Assembly (NCBI GenBank): GCA_030150315.1
Contig: JASLGB010000252.1
Coordinates: 1 to 6,555 of the forward strand
Length of the DNA: 6,555 nt
Source: Dokdonella sp.
Lineage (GTDB): Bacteria > Pseudomonadota > Gammaproteobacteria > Xanthomonadales > Rhodanobacteraceae
Direction: 5' to 3'
Made by a program: the position numbers and the translations under genes. Under the pieces are notes generated by a model, which saw only the letters and a program-made list of their open reading frames with translations, did no database searches and was not told where the DNA came from. Below, piece by piece: positions 1-6,555 of the stretch (positions within the stretch are counted from its first letter, which is position 1; every line of letters starts with the position of its first letter).

Positions 1-84
1 GGCGTGCCCGCGCTCCGATGCAAGCCATCGACGCAACCGTCGCCGCCCACCTTCCCCGCCCTCCTTCATTCCTGCACGCCACGC

Positions 85-1569
85 ATGAGCCGGCTTGTCA
101 TCGTCGTTGAAAAGGCCTCCGACTGGGGCTCGTACTATCCATCCGACAACGTCGTCACGGCCCAGGAATACCTGAAGCAGGCTCTCGGCGCGCACGAGGA
201 GCGCACCCAGGTCATCAACCTGTGCCGAAACTACAAGTACCTCGGCACTGGCTATTACGTTTCGCTGCTGGCCGAAGCACGCGGGCACAAGGTGATTCCG
301 TCGGTTCGCACGATCAACGACCTGCGCCGGCGCTCGCTGTACGGCCTCGACATCGAGGACCTCAACGCGCGGCTGGGCAATTTCCTGCCGGCCGGCGGCC
401 GCGACACCACCGACCTCGGCGTCCTCGTCTACTTCGGCGAAACCTCGTATCCGGCGCTGGAGGATCTCGGGCGCCAGGTGTTCGAGACCTTTCCCTGCCC
501 GATCCTGCGCATCGAGTTCGAGCGCAACCGGGTTTGGCAGATCGCCGCGATAAAGCCGGCCGGCTTGCACACGCTGTCCGACGACCAGGAAGACGCGTTC
601 GCGCAGACGCTGGACCGCTTCTCGCGCAAGCTGTGGCGCAAGCCGCGCGCGCGGCGCAAGTTCCGCTACGACCTGGCCATGCTGGCCGATCCGAACGAGG
701 CGATGCCGCCGTCGAACAAGCGCGCGTTGAAGCTCTTCATCGACGCCGGCGCGGAACTGGGCATCGAGGTCGACCCGGTCACCCGCAACGACTACGCGCG
801 CCTGGCCGAGTACGACGGCTTGTTCATCCGCGAAACCACGGCGCTGGACAACCACACCTATCGCTTCGCCAACCGCGCCGAGAAGGAGGACATGGTCGTC
901 ATCGACGATCCCGGTTCGATCCTCAAATGCACCAACAAGATCTACCTGCACGACCTGCTGCGGCTGCGCAAGCTGCCGACGCCGCGCACCGAGATCCTCT
1001 ACCGCGACGAACCGAAGAAGCTGGCCGAGCTGCCGGACACGCTCGGCTTCCCGATCGTGCTGAAGATTCCCGACGGCTCGTTCTCGCGCGGCATCGTCAA
1101 GGCGGAAACTCCCGAGCAGTTGAAGAAGGCCGCCGACGACCTGTTCCAGCACACCGCGCTGGTGCTCGCGCAGGAGTACATGTTCACCGACTTCGACTGG
1201 CGCATCGGCGTGCTCAACCGCGAGCCGCTGTACGCGTGCAAGTACTTCATGTCGCGCGGCCACTGGCAGATCTACAACCACGGCGCCAAGGGCGCGGCCA
1301 AATCCGGCGGCTTCCAGACCCTGCCCGTGCGCGAGGCCCCGGCGGAGATCGTCAAGCTCGCGCTTAAGGCGACCGCGCAGATCGGCGACGGCCTCTACGG
1401 CGTGGACCTGAAGCAAGCCGGCGATCGGATCGCGGTGATCGAGGTCAACGACAACCCGTCGATCGACGCCGGCGTCGAGGATGCCTACCTCGGCGAAGAC
1501 CTGTACCGGCGCGTGATGGACGAATTCCTGCGCCGACTGGAGCGCAAGCGGCTCGGCCTGCGCGGCTGA
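85..1569 (+). CDS. RimK-like ATP-grasp ligase with N-terminal RLAN domain
   Basis: A predicted cytoplasmic ATP-dependent carboxylate-amine ligase of 494 residues. Residues 1 to about 160 match the RLAN domain (RimK-like ATP-grasp N-terminal), with conserved-looking stretches NLCRNYKYLGTGYYVSLLAE (45-64) and YFGETSY (116-122). The rest is a RimK-type ATP-grasp. LKIPDGSFSRGI (326-337) holds the nucleotide-binding lysine and glycine-rich loop. QEYM (363-366) is the adenine hinge. DWRIGVL (371-377) follows. The metal ligands are probably D441, E453 and N455 in GVDLK and IEVNDNPS. No ATP-grasp motif looks lost. Family members are thought to add amino acids to a peptide or protein by amide bonds, but this subfamily's substrate is not established and I cannot infer it. 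The ATG at 85 is chosen because the RLAN core starts there. A GTG at 4 would add 27 unlike residues. No Shine-Dalgarno is visible before 85, and the ATGA at 85-88 suggests translational coupling to an upstream gene outside the window. Confidence 0.93.
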   Translation: MSRLVIVVEKASDWGSYYPSDNVVTAQEYLKQALGAHEERTQVINLCRNYKYLGTGYYVSLLAEARGHKVIPSVRTINDLRRRSLYGLDIEDLNARLGNFLPAGGRDTTDLGVLVYFGETSYPALEDLGRQVFETFPCPILRIEFERNRVWQIAAIKPAGLHTLSDDQEDAFAQTLDRFSRKLWRKPRARRKFRYDLAMLADPNEAMPPSNKRALKLFIDAGAELGIEVDPVTRNDYARLAEYDGLFIRETTALDNHTYRFANRAEKEDMVVIDDPGSILKCTNKIYLHDLLRLRKLPTPRTEILYRDEPKKLAELPDTLGFPIVLKIPDGSFSRGIVKAETPEQLKKAADDLFQHTALVLAQEYMFTDFDWRIGVLNREPLYACKYFMSRGHWQIYNHGAKGAAKSGGFQTLPVREAPAEIVKLALKATAQIGDGLYGVDLKQAGDRIAVIEVNDNPSIDAGVEDAYLGEDLYRRVMDEFLRRLERKRLGLRG

Positions 1570-1951
1570 CACGCGCGGCGAGGCCGAGGGCGATCGTCGC
1601 CGCACGCCGTGGCAAACCCGACGGCGATGCAACTTCCGCTTGCGCCGAGCCCCAGGCCGCCGAGCCAATCACCGACAAGGGGTTCGCTCAGCCCAGGCTT
1701 GGAGCGCGCCGATTGCCAGCGAGCGGAATGCCGTCGCCCCGGCTCAGCCCGGGACAGCGCAGTGGGTCGGCGCCGCCGGAGCACGACGAGACCGGTGCGG
1801 TGGCACGGCCGCTCGACGTTCGGCAGTAACCGTCACACACGCCAGACGACGCGATCGCCCTGCCCATCGGTGACGCGCCCGACAAGCGTCGCCATTCCGG
1901 TTCGCTACCATTGCCTCCTTCGCCGCGGGAAGCGGCTATCGGAGCGCGCAC
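1570..1951. other. Intergenic stretch of 382 bases without a convincing gene
   Basis: No open frame here has both a ribosome binding site and a family-like protein. The readable frames are arginine-, alanine- and serine-rich shadows, or run out of the neighbouring genes. A short GC stem (GGCGA, loop TCG, TCGCC) lies at 1589-1601, just after the ligase stop. A second imperfect stem-loop lies at 1685-1706 (CGCTC pairing with GAGCG, with an inner AGC/GCT stem). Neither is followed by a T run, so neither is a standard intrinsic terminator. At 1906-1911 TACCAT could be a -10 box for the next gene, but no -35 box stands at the proper distance. GGAG at 1941-1944 is a good ribosome binding site, seven bases before the ATG at 1952. 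Confidence 0.6.
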
Positions 1952-4165
1952 ATGCATCATGCCGACACGCTGCCCTCAGCAGCGGTGTTTCTCCTTGCGG
2001 CGGTCATCTCGACCCTCCTGTTCATCGCCATTCCCGCATGGCAACTGATCGGCCCCGGCCCTTTCGACTGGCATCTGCGCCAGCCGATGGTTGTCGAGGG
2101 CGGTCTCGAAGCGCTGGCTCTGATGGCCTTGGCCGGTGCCGGCCTCGCGCTCGACCGGCGCTGGTCGCTGGCTTGTCTGGTCGCGCTGCCACTGGCGCTG
2201 TATCTGCGCCGACATGCGGTGGATGTTCCGCTGTTGATCAATCTCGCGTACCTCGAAATCGTCATCGGACTTGGCGCGCTGGTGCGGCGACTCTGCGGTC
2301 TGGCGCCGCCGCGTGTGGCGCATGACTACCTCCTCGCGTTCGTGTGCGGCTTTCTGCTCTGGAGTGTCGTCGCCTGGACGGCCTCGGCGCTGGATTTCGG
2401 CTCGATCCGCACCTTGCGCACGCTGACCCTGCTGCTGGCGGTTCCGGCGCTGTTCGGGCGGCACGTTCCGCTCGTCGCCTTCCTGTGGCGCGCGCGCCGC
2501 GAAATTTCCGCACGCGGCCGGATCTGGGCGGGAATTCTGGTTGCCTGGATCGCCGTGCTCTACGCGCGCAGCAATGTCGTGTTCGGCCACGACGCACTGT
2601 GGTACGGCCTGCGCCCGGAACAGGTACTGGTGCCAGGGCGGACGGTGTTCGAGCCGTTGGGACTGGTCTCGCCGGTGCACTATTTTCCGAAACTGTACGA
2701 GGTATTCCTGCTGCCGGTCAGTGCGCTGAACGACAGCAGCGTGATCGTCGGCATGACGCTGGCCCTGCTGGTCCTGCTGCTGATCGCCTGCGCCCGTCTC
2801 GGACAGCGGCTCGGCCTGCCCGAACGTGCGCGCTGGCCGATGCTGGCCCTGGTTGCGACCTTGCCGGCGCTGGCCAACTCGGCGCTGTATCCGAAACCGG
2901 ATGTGCTGGCGCTGCTGTTCGTGTTGCTGTGCGCGGATGCGGCGCTCGATTTCGTGCGCACGCGCTCGTGGGCGGCGGGGGCGTGGATCGTCACCTGCGG
3001 CCTGCTTGCGTGCATGGCCAAACTCACGGCGATCCCCTACGTCGGCACGCTGGTCATTGCCACCGCGATCGCCGCGTGGCGCGCACGCTGCGCCGCCCCG
3101 CCCGAACCGCTCGCCGAGGACCGTGCGCGCACGCATCTGGCACTGGCGATGACTCTGCTCGCTGCGATCGTCGCCGCATTCACGACGGCGCGCACCTGGG
3201 CGCTGACCGGCCTTCCGACGATCGGGCCGGATCCCCTGTTCCGTCTCTGGACTGCGTCCGGCCTGTCACTCAAGGCGCCGGCGGGAACGCTGGAATGGAC
3301 GAATCCGCAGGTCTGGTCCGACCTGCCTTCGCTGATCGCGGACTGGCTGTTCCGGCCGCAGCGCCTGCCGCATGTGGTGACTTCCTGGGTCGGCAACGCG
3401 TGGCTCTGGTGCGCACTGCTGGCCCTGCTGGCGACGCGCCTTGCGCCACGGCCACGGACTCCGGGGCGGCCGTGGCCGCTGCTCGCCTTGATGGCAACCG
3501 GGCTCGCGCTGGCCCTGGGCGTGCGTTACCACGTGCGCGGCAGCGATGGGAACTACTTCCTGTTCGCGCTGGTGCCCGCCATCGCGGTCGCGGCTTCGGC
3601 CCTGTTCTCACGCCTCGCCTCGGCACCGCGCGCCTTCGCCGCCGCGCTCGCCTGTCTGCCGGCGTTCGTGCTTTTCCAGGCCGGATACAGCTTCGTCAGT
3701 GCCGCGTGGTCGCCTGGAACGCGCACGCTCGACGCCGATTTCTCACGCAGCTGGCACGACACGCGCGCGCTGCGCCGGGAAGTGCTGAAGTCCGAGGGCA
3801 TGGCGGAGATCGGCCACTACCTGGCAGCGCGGGCCAGCGAAGCGCCGCGCGTGATCGGCTGGACCGAGGAGCCAGCCGGGTTCTGGCTGCCGGCACGCTT
3901 CGAGCACATCGCCACGATCAGCTATTCGCGACCCGAATACGTTGCCGACGCGGACGCCTTGCTCGACTTCATGTCGCGGCAAGGCATTCACTACCTGATC
4001 GTGCCGAACACGCTGCCGGAATCGATGCCGCCGTCGCTGGCGCAACCCCTGCGCGATGCGATGGCGCGGCTGGCGGCAGACCCCGGCGTTCAGCGCATCG
4101 ACGATGACCGCTATCGCCTGTTCGACCGGTCAGCGCGGGATCGGCGCGACGCGCCCGAGCGATAG
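1952..4165 (+). CDS. Polytopic membrane protein, GT-C-fold glycosyltransferase-like
   Basis: A 737-residue inner-membrane protein. Hydrophobic segments spread over residues 10-580, roughly 14-16 of them (for example 10-30, 126-147, 157-177, 264-283, 396-417, 534-553). A final soluble part, about 585-737, ends in a basic tail. After the helix at 190-207 comes a loop with HDALWY (213-218), then LGLVSPVHYFPKLYEVFLLP (236-255). An acidic residue plus aromatic in an early extracytoplasmic loop is typical of GT-C enzymes, which move a sugar from a polyprenyl-phosphate carrier. YPKPD (313-317) and KLTAIPY (357-363) also resemble that group. The soluble C-terminal region (GIHYLIVPNTLPE, 678-690) would lie in the periplasm if the topology holds. 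The start is supported by GGAG seven bases upstream. No glycan-synthesis neighbours are in the window, so donor and acceptor are unknown. A general family-39-like membrane protein without enzymatic activity remains possible. Confidence 0.85.
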   Translation: MHHADTLPSAAVFLLAAVISTLLFIAIPAWQLIGPGPFDWHLRQPMVVEGGLEALALMALAGAGLALDRRWSLACLVALPLALYLRRHAVDVPLLINLAYLEIVIGLGALVRRLCGLAPPRVAHDYLLAFVCGFLLWSVVAWTASALDFGSIRTLRTLTLLLAVPALFGRHVPLVAFLWRARREISARGRIWAGILVAWIAVLYARSNVVFGHDALWYGLRPEQVLVPGRTVFEPLGLVSPVHYFPKLYEVFLLPVSALNDSSVIVGMTLALLVLLLIACARLGQRLGLPERARWPMLALVATLPALANSALYPKPDVLALLFVLLCADAALDFVRTRSWAAGAWIVTCGLLACMAKLTAIPYVGTLVIATAIAAWRARCAAPPEPLAEDRARTHLALAMTLLAAIVAAFTTARTWALTGLPTIGPDPLFRLWTASGLSLKAPAGTLEWTNPQVWSDLPSLIADWLFRPQRLPHVVTSWVGNAWLWCALLALLATRLAPRPRTPGRPWPLLALMATGLALALGVRYHVRGSDGNYFLFALVPAIAVAASALFSRLASAPRAFAAALACLPAFVLFQAGYSFVSAAWSPGTRTLDADFSRSWHDTRALRREVLKSEGMAEIGHYLAARASEAPRVIGWTEEPAGFWLPARFEHIATISYSRPEYVADADALLDFMSRQGIHYLIVPNTLPESMPPSLAQPLRDAMARLAADPGVQRIDDDRYRLFDRSARDRRDAPER

Positions 4166-4458
4166 GCCTGCTGGCGCAGGGCTGGCCGCTGCCGAGGTGT
4201 AGCGACGCGGGCAAAAATGCGCTGCCGCGACAACCACGCCAGACCAATGGCCGGCGCGCAAACCAGCCAGTACGGCACCGTCGCGCCCAGCAGCGCGTCG
4301 CCGCGCGCGGCCGGCACACACAGCAGCACGACAAGACCCAGCGCCAGCCAGACCCGAAGCGCGGTGCGGAACGCAGGAGGTTCCGGAGCGGGCGGCGGCG
4401 CCACCCGGACAGGACGGCGAATCGTGGTTTCCGGCAGCGAAATCGGTGACAGCAGCAT
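4111..4458 (-). CDS. Small two-helix membrane protein of unknown function
   Basis: A 115-residue predicted inner-membrane protein that I do not recognise as a named family. It has a proline-rich N-terminal part (about 15-29), a first membrane helix at about 34-50 (LRVWLALGLVVLLCVPA), a short RGD-containing turn, a second helix at about 57-76 around VPYWLVCAPAIGLAWL, and a strongly basic tail of arginine and serine. The layout suggests both ends face the cytoplasm. Evidence that it is real: codon use is G/C-biased and sensible, the helices are clean, and GGGAG stands six bases before the ATG at 4458. The opposite strand of this region gives only low-complexity frames. The last 17 codons and stop lie inside the 3' end of the convergent GT-C-like gene. 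A longer reading from 4542 adds 28 residues but skips the good ribosome binding site. Confidence 0.66.
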   Translation of the reverse strand: MLLSPISLPETTIRRPVRVAPPPAPEPPAFRTALRVWLALGLVVLLCVPAARGDALLGATVPYWLVCAPAIGLAWLSRQRIFARVATPRQRPALRQQAYRSGASRRSRADRSNRR

Positions 4459-4464
4459 GGTGGA

Positions 4465-4469
4465 CTCCC
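4465..4469 (-). promoter_or_regulatory. Ribosome binding site of the small membrane protein
   Basis: On the minus strand the sequence reads GGGAG, then TCCACC, then ATG. The six-base spacing is ideal and fixes the start at 4458 rather than at the in-frame ATG at 4542. Confidence 0.6.
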
Positions 4470-4604
4470 GAATCTGGAAGGAGCCGGTGGCGCCAGGCGC
4501 TCCGGCGACGACATTCGCGCACGCGGCGCATTCGGACAGCATCGCCAGCCTGCGCGGCGCGGATCTCAGATGCTGCGACCACCACCGGAGCCGGCCCTTC
4601 GACG

Positions 4605-4613
4605 TGCGATAAT
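4605..4613 (+). promoter_or_regulatory. Extended -10 promoter of the Kef-type antiporter
   Basis: TGCGATAAT fits an extended -10 (TGn followed by GATAAT, five of six bases of TATAAT). It is also the most AT-rich spot in a very GC-rich region. No good -35 hexamer is seen 16-18 bases upstream, which an extended -10 can tolerate. Transcription would start near 4620, leaving a leader of only about 15-20 bases that just includes the ribosome binding site. Confidence 0.45.
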
Positions 4614-4624
4614 TCGCCGTCGCC

Positions 4625-4630
4625 GAGGAA
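4625..4630 (+). promoter_or_regulatory. Ribosome binding site fixing the GTG start of the antiporter
   Basis: GAGGAA lies six bases before the GTG at 4637. The ATG at 4647 is in another frame, and the first in-frame ATG lies far inside the first membrane domain, so GTG is the only sensible start. Confidence 0.7.
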
Positions 4631-4636
4631 TTTCCC

Positions 4637-6424
4637 GTGCCGGATCATGGCTTTCTCCAGTACGCCGTAGTATTGCTGCTCGCCGCCGTCATCGCCGTGC
4701 CACTGGCCAAGCGCTGGCGCCTGGGCGCGGTGCTCGGCTACCTCGGCGCCGGCGCGCTGATCGGGCCGTCCGGCCTGCGCCTGATCGGCAACTCCGACTC
4801 GATCGAGCAATTGTCCGAACTGGGCATCGTGCTGATGCTGTTCGTGATCGGCATGGAGCTGTCGCCACAACGCCTGTGGGTGATGCGCCGCGCCGTGTTC
4901 GGCCACGGCAGCCTGCAAGTGCTGGCCACCGCCGCGCTGATCGCCGTAGTCGCCCACGCGCTCGGGCCGGACTGGCGCACCTCGCTGGTCATCGGCCTGG
5001 GACTGGCGCTGTCATCGACCGCCATCGGCCTGCAATTGCTGGCCGAACGCAAGGAACTGGGCAGCCCGCACGGGCGACTGGGCTTCGCGATCCTGCTGTT
5101 CCAGGACGTGGCCGCCATTCCGATTCTTGCCCTGATTCCGACGCTCGGCGCGGGTATCGCCGCCGAGCACGACGCCTCGCCGTTCGCGGCGGTGCATGTG
5201 ATCCTGACCATCGCCGCGGTGATCGTCGGCGGGCGCTATCTGTTGCGACCGCTGTTCCGCTCGGTGTCGAGGGTCGGCTCGCCCGAAGTGTTCACCGCCG
5301 CCACCCTGCTGGTCGTGATCGGCACCGCCTGGCTGATGGAACTGGCCGGCATCTCGATGTCGCTCGGCGCCTTCCTTGCCGGCGTGCTGCTGGCCGATTC
5401 GGAGTACCGCCACGAGATCGAGGCGCAGATCGAGCCGTTCCGCGGCCTGCTGCTGGGCCTGTTTTTCGTCAGCGTGGGCATGTCGCTGGATGTCGCCATG
5501 GCGATGCAGAACGCCAAACTGGTCGGCGTCTTGCTGGTTGCGCTGATTACCCTGAAGGCGCTGGTTCTGTACGCGGTGGCGCGCTTCGCCGCGCGCGAAG
5601 ACTCGCAGCAATCGCTGGCACTGGCCGCCGTTCTTGCGCAGGGCGGCGAGTTCGCCTTCGTCGTGTTCGCACTGGCGGCGTCGCACGGCCTGCTGTCGGC
5701 CGAACAGCGCGACATGCTGGTGCTGGTCATCACGCTGTCGATGGCGGCAACGCCGCTGCTGGTGCGCCTGCGCGCCGAGATCGCCCCGAAGGCAAAAACG
5801 GCACCGCCAACGCGCGAGTTCGACACGGTGGACGCGGCCACGCCGCGCGTCATCATCGCCGGCATGGGTCGCGTCGGGCAGATCGTTGCGCGCATGCTCA
5901 ACGCGCACCGGATTCCGTTCACCGCGCTCGAATCCGACCCGGAACAGGTCGACTTCATGCGCCACTTCGGCAACACCGTGTTCTACGGCGACGCCTCGCG
6001 GCTGGATCTGCTGCGCGCGGCGCAGGCCGACAAGGCGGAAATCTTCGTCATCGCCACCGAAGACCCGGAAGCGAACCTGCGCACGGCGCGCCTGCTGCGG
6101 CGGCACTTCCCGCATCTGAAAGTGTTCGCGCGAGCACGCAACCGCCAGCATGTTTTCAAATTGATGGACCTCGATGTCGATGGCATCGTGCGCGAAACGT
6201 TCTTCTCGAGCCTGGAGATCGCGCGCGGCGTGTTCGAGGCCATCGGCTACGACAAGGCCGATGCCGACGGATTCGTGCGTCGCTTCCGCGAGCACGACGA
6301 GCGCGTGCTCGCCAACCAGTACCCGATCTACGACGACGAAGCGGCCTTGCTCCAATCGGCCCGCGAGGCACGCGAAGACCTCGAGCGGCTGTTCCGCAGC
6401 GATGCCGAAGAACAGGACGAATGA
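4637..6424 (+). CDS. KefB/KefC-type CPA2 monovalent cation:proton antiporter with RCK domain
   Basis: A 595-residue inner-membrane antiporter that exports potassium in exchange for protons. E. coli KefB and KefC have similar lengths (about 600-620). Residues 1 to about 378 form the Na+/H+ exchanger membrane domain. Family signatures include VLGYLGAGALIGPSGL (32-47), LLFQDVAAIP (153-162, with the Q156-D157 ion-site pair), LLADSEYRHEIEAQIEPF (251-268) and GGEFAFVVF (336-344). Residues about 403-520 form an RCK (TrkA-N) domain with the nucleotide loop GMGRVG (409-414), followed by VFYGDASRLDLL (448-459) and FPHLKVFARAR (491-501). The end, AREAREDLERLF (575-586), resembles KefB, while parts of the RCK core look more like KefC, so I leave the symbol open. 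In Kef proteins this domain binds glutathione and its adducts, gating efflux that acidifies the cytoplasm against electrophiles. Glutathione gating here is inferred. No KefF/KefG-like partner gene is in the window. All expected motifs are intact. Confidence 0.95.
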   Translation: MPDHGFLQYAVVLLLAAVIAVPLAKRWRLGAVLGYLGAGALIGPSGLRLIGNSDSIEQLSELGIVLMLFVIGMELSPQRLWVMRRAVFGHGSLQVLATAALIAVVAHALGPDWRTSLVIGLGLALSSTAIGLQLLAERKELGSPHGRLGFAILLFQDVAAIPILALIPTLGAGIAAEHDASPFAAVHVILTIAAVIVGGRYLLRPLFRSVSRVGSPEVFTAATLLVVIGTAWLMELAGISMSLGAFLAGVLLADSEYRHEIEAQIEPFRGLLLGLFFVSVGMSLDVAMAMQNAKLVGVLLVALITLKALVLYAVARFAAREDSQQSLALAAVLAQGGEFAFVVFALAASHGLLSAEQRDMLVLVITLSMAATPLLVRLRAEIAPKAKTAPPTREFDTVDAATPRVIIAGMGRVGQIVARMLNAHRIPFTALESDPEQVDFMRHFGNTVFYGDASRLDLLRAAQADKAEIFVIATEDPEANLRTARLLRRHFPHLKVFARARNRQHVFKLMDLDVDGIVRETFFSSLEIARGVFEAIGYDKADADGFVRRFREHDERVLANQYPIYDDEAALLQSAREAREDLERLFRSDAEEQDE

Positions 6425-6450
6425 CCCGAAAATGATGCGCGGTTATGCGC

Positions 6451-6555
6451 TCGCCGAGCGCGATTTGCACAGCTTCGACGGCCAGGTTCGCCTGCGCTGG
6501 ACTTCGCAGCGCAGGCGAACCTGGCCGGCGAAACTGTGCAAATCGAGATCGGCGA
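6451..6555. repeat. Long near-perfect inverted repeat (49-base arms, 7-base loop)
   Basis: The left arm (6451-6499) and the reverse complement of the right arm (6507-6555) agree at 45 of 49 positions. The mismatches are at left-arm bases 6458, 6460, 6473 and 6478. The loop is GACTTCG (6500-6506). The element begins 26 bases after the antiporter stop and reaches the last base of the window, so the arms may be longer than seen. As RNA it would be a very stable hairpin. No T run is visible. It could be a terminator-like hairpin between convergent genes, a dispersed palindromic element, or a fold-back artefact if the window is a contig end. The four mismatches argue against a simple recent fold-back copy. 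Confidence 0.9.

Noticed and set aside
1737..1753. GC-rich near-palindrome around GGCTCAGCC
   Set aside because: The stems are short, alternative pairings compete, and there is no T run or nearby gene boundary. Chance is likely in such GC-rich DNA.
1445..1784. Minus-strand frames with a hydrophobic Ala/Gly-rich stretch near 1600-1680
   Set aside because: Some segments look like a signal peptide, but no ribosome binding site was found, the frames run antisense into the ligase end, and the rest is Arg-rich noise.
1609..2325. 238-codon plus frame from the gap into the GT-C-like gene
   Set aside because: Ser/Arg/Pro-rich with no hydrophobic core or motif. It conflicts with the supported start at 1952.
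1976..3136. 386-codon open frame on the minus strand inside the GT-C-like gene
   Set aside because: It is rich in Gln, Arg, His and Asp with no domain pattern, and lies fully antisense to a well-supported membrane protein. This is a common shadow in GC-rich genes.
4459..4542. Upstream start at 4542 for the small membrane protein
   Set aside because: The added 28 residues look unstructured and the GGGAG before the ATG at 4458 supports the shorter form.
4217..4612. 131-codon plus frame opposite the small membrane protein
   Set aside because: Ser/Ala/Thr/Arg-rich with no core. The minus strand gives a far better protein with a ribosome binding site.
5012..6355. 447-codon minus-strand frame inside the antiporter
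   Set aside because: Composition is low-complexity (Arg, Gln, His) and it mirrors the Kef membrane and RCK domains. It is a shadow.
4570..6435. 621-codon plus frame overlapping the antiporter
   Set aside because: It is Arg/Ala-rich and out of frame with the clear Kef protein, with no membrane segments.

Overview
The window is very GC-rich DNA with strong G/C preference at third codon positions. The protein types fit a high-GC gammaproteobacterium, most likely of the Xanthomonadales (Lysobacter, Rhodanobacter or Dokdonella type). That placement is inferred from protein resemblance and base composition, not from a marker gene. I see no tRNA, rRNA, CRISPR array, insertion sequence or phage gene.

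Layout from left to right. (1) 85-1569, plus strand: a RimK-like ATP-grasp ligase with the N-terminal RLAN domain. Its start codon sits in an ATGA, which hints that it is coupled to a gene lying to the left of the window. (2) 1570-1951: a 382-base stretch with no convincing gene, ending in the ribosome binding site of the next gene. (3) 1952-4165, plus: a 737-residue polytopic membrane protein with the look of a GT-C-fold glycosyltransferase. (4) 4111-4458, minus: a short two-helix membrane protein of unknown function, convergent with (3) and overlapping its 3' end by 55 bases. (5) 4459-4636: a compact divergent intergenic region with an extended -10 promoter reading right. (6) 4637-6424, plus: a KefB/KefC-type CPA2 cation:proton antiporter with an RCK (TrkA-N) domain, starting at GTG. 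(7) 6451-6555: a nearly perfect 49-base inverted repeat with a 7-base loop, running to the last base of the window.

The genes do not form an obvious pathway. The ligase probably belongs to an operon that begins upstream. The membrane glycosyltransferase-like gene stands alone after a long gap. The antiporter has its own promoter and does electrophile or pH protection by potassium efflux. The least explained items are the terminal hairpin, the small membrane protein, and the substrates of the ligase and of the GT-C-like protein.
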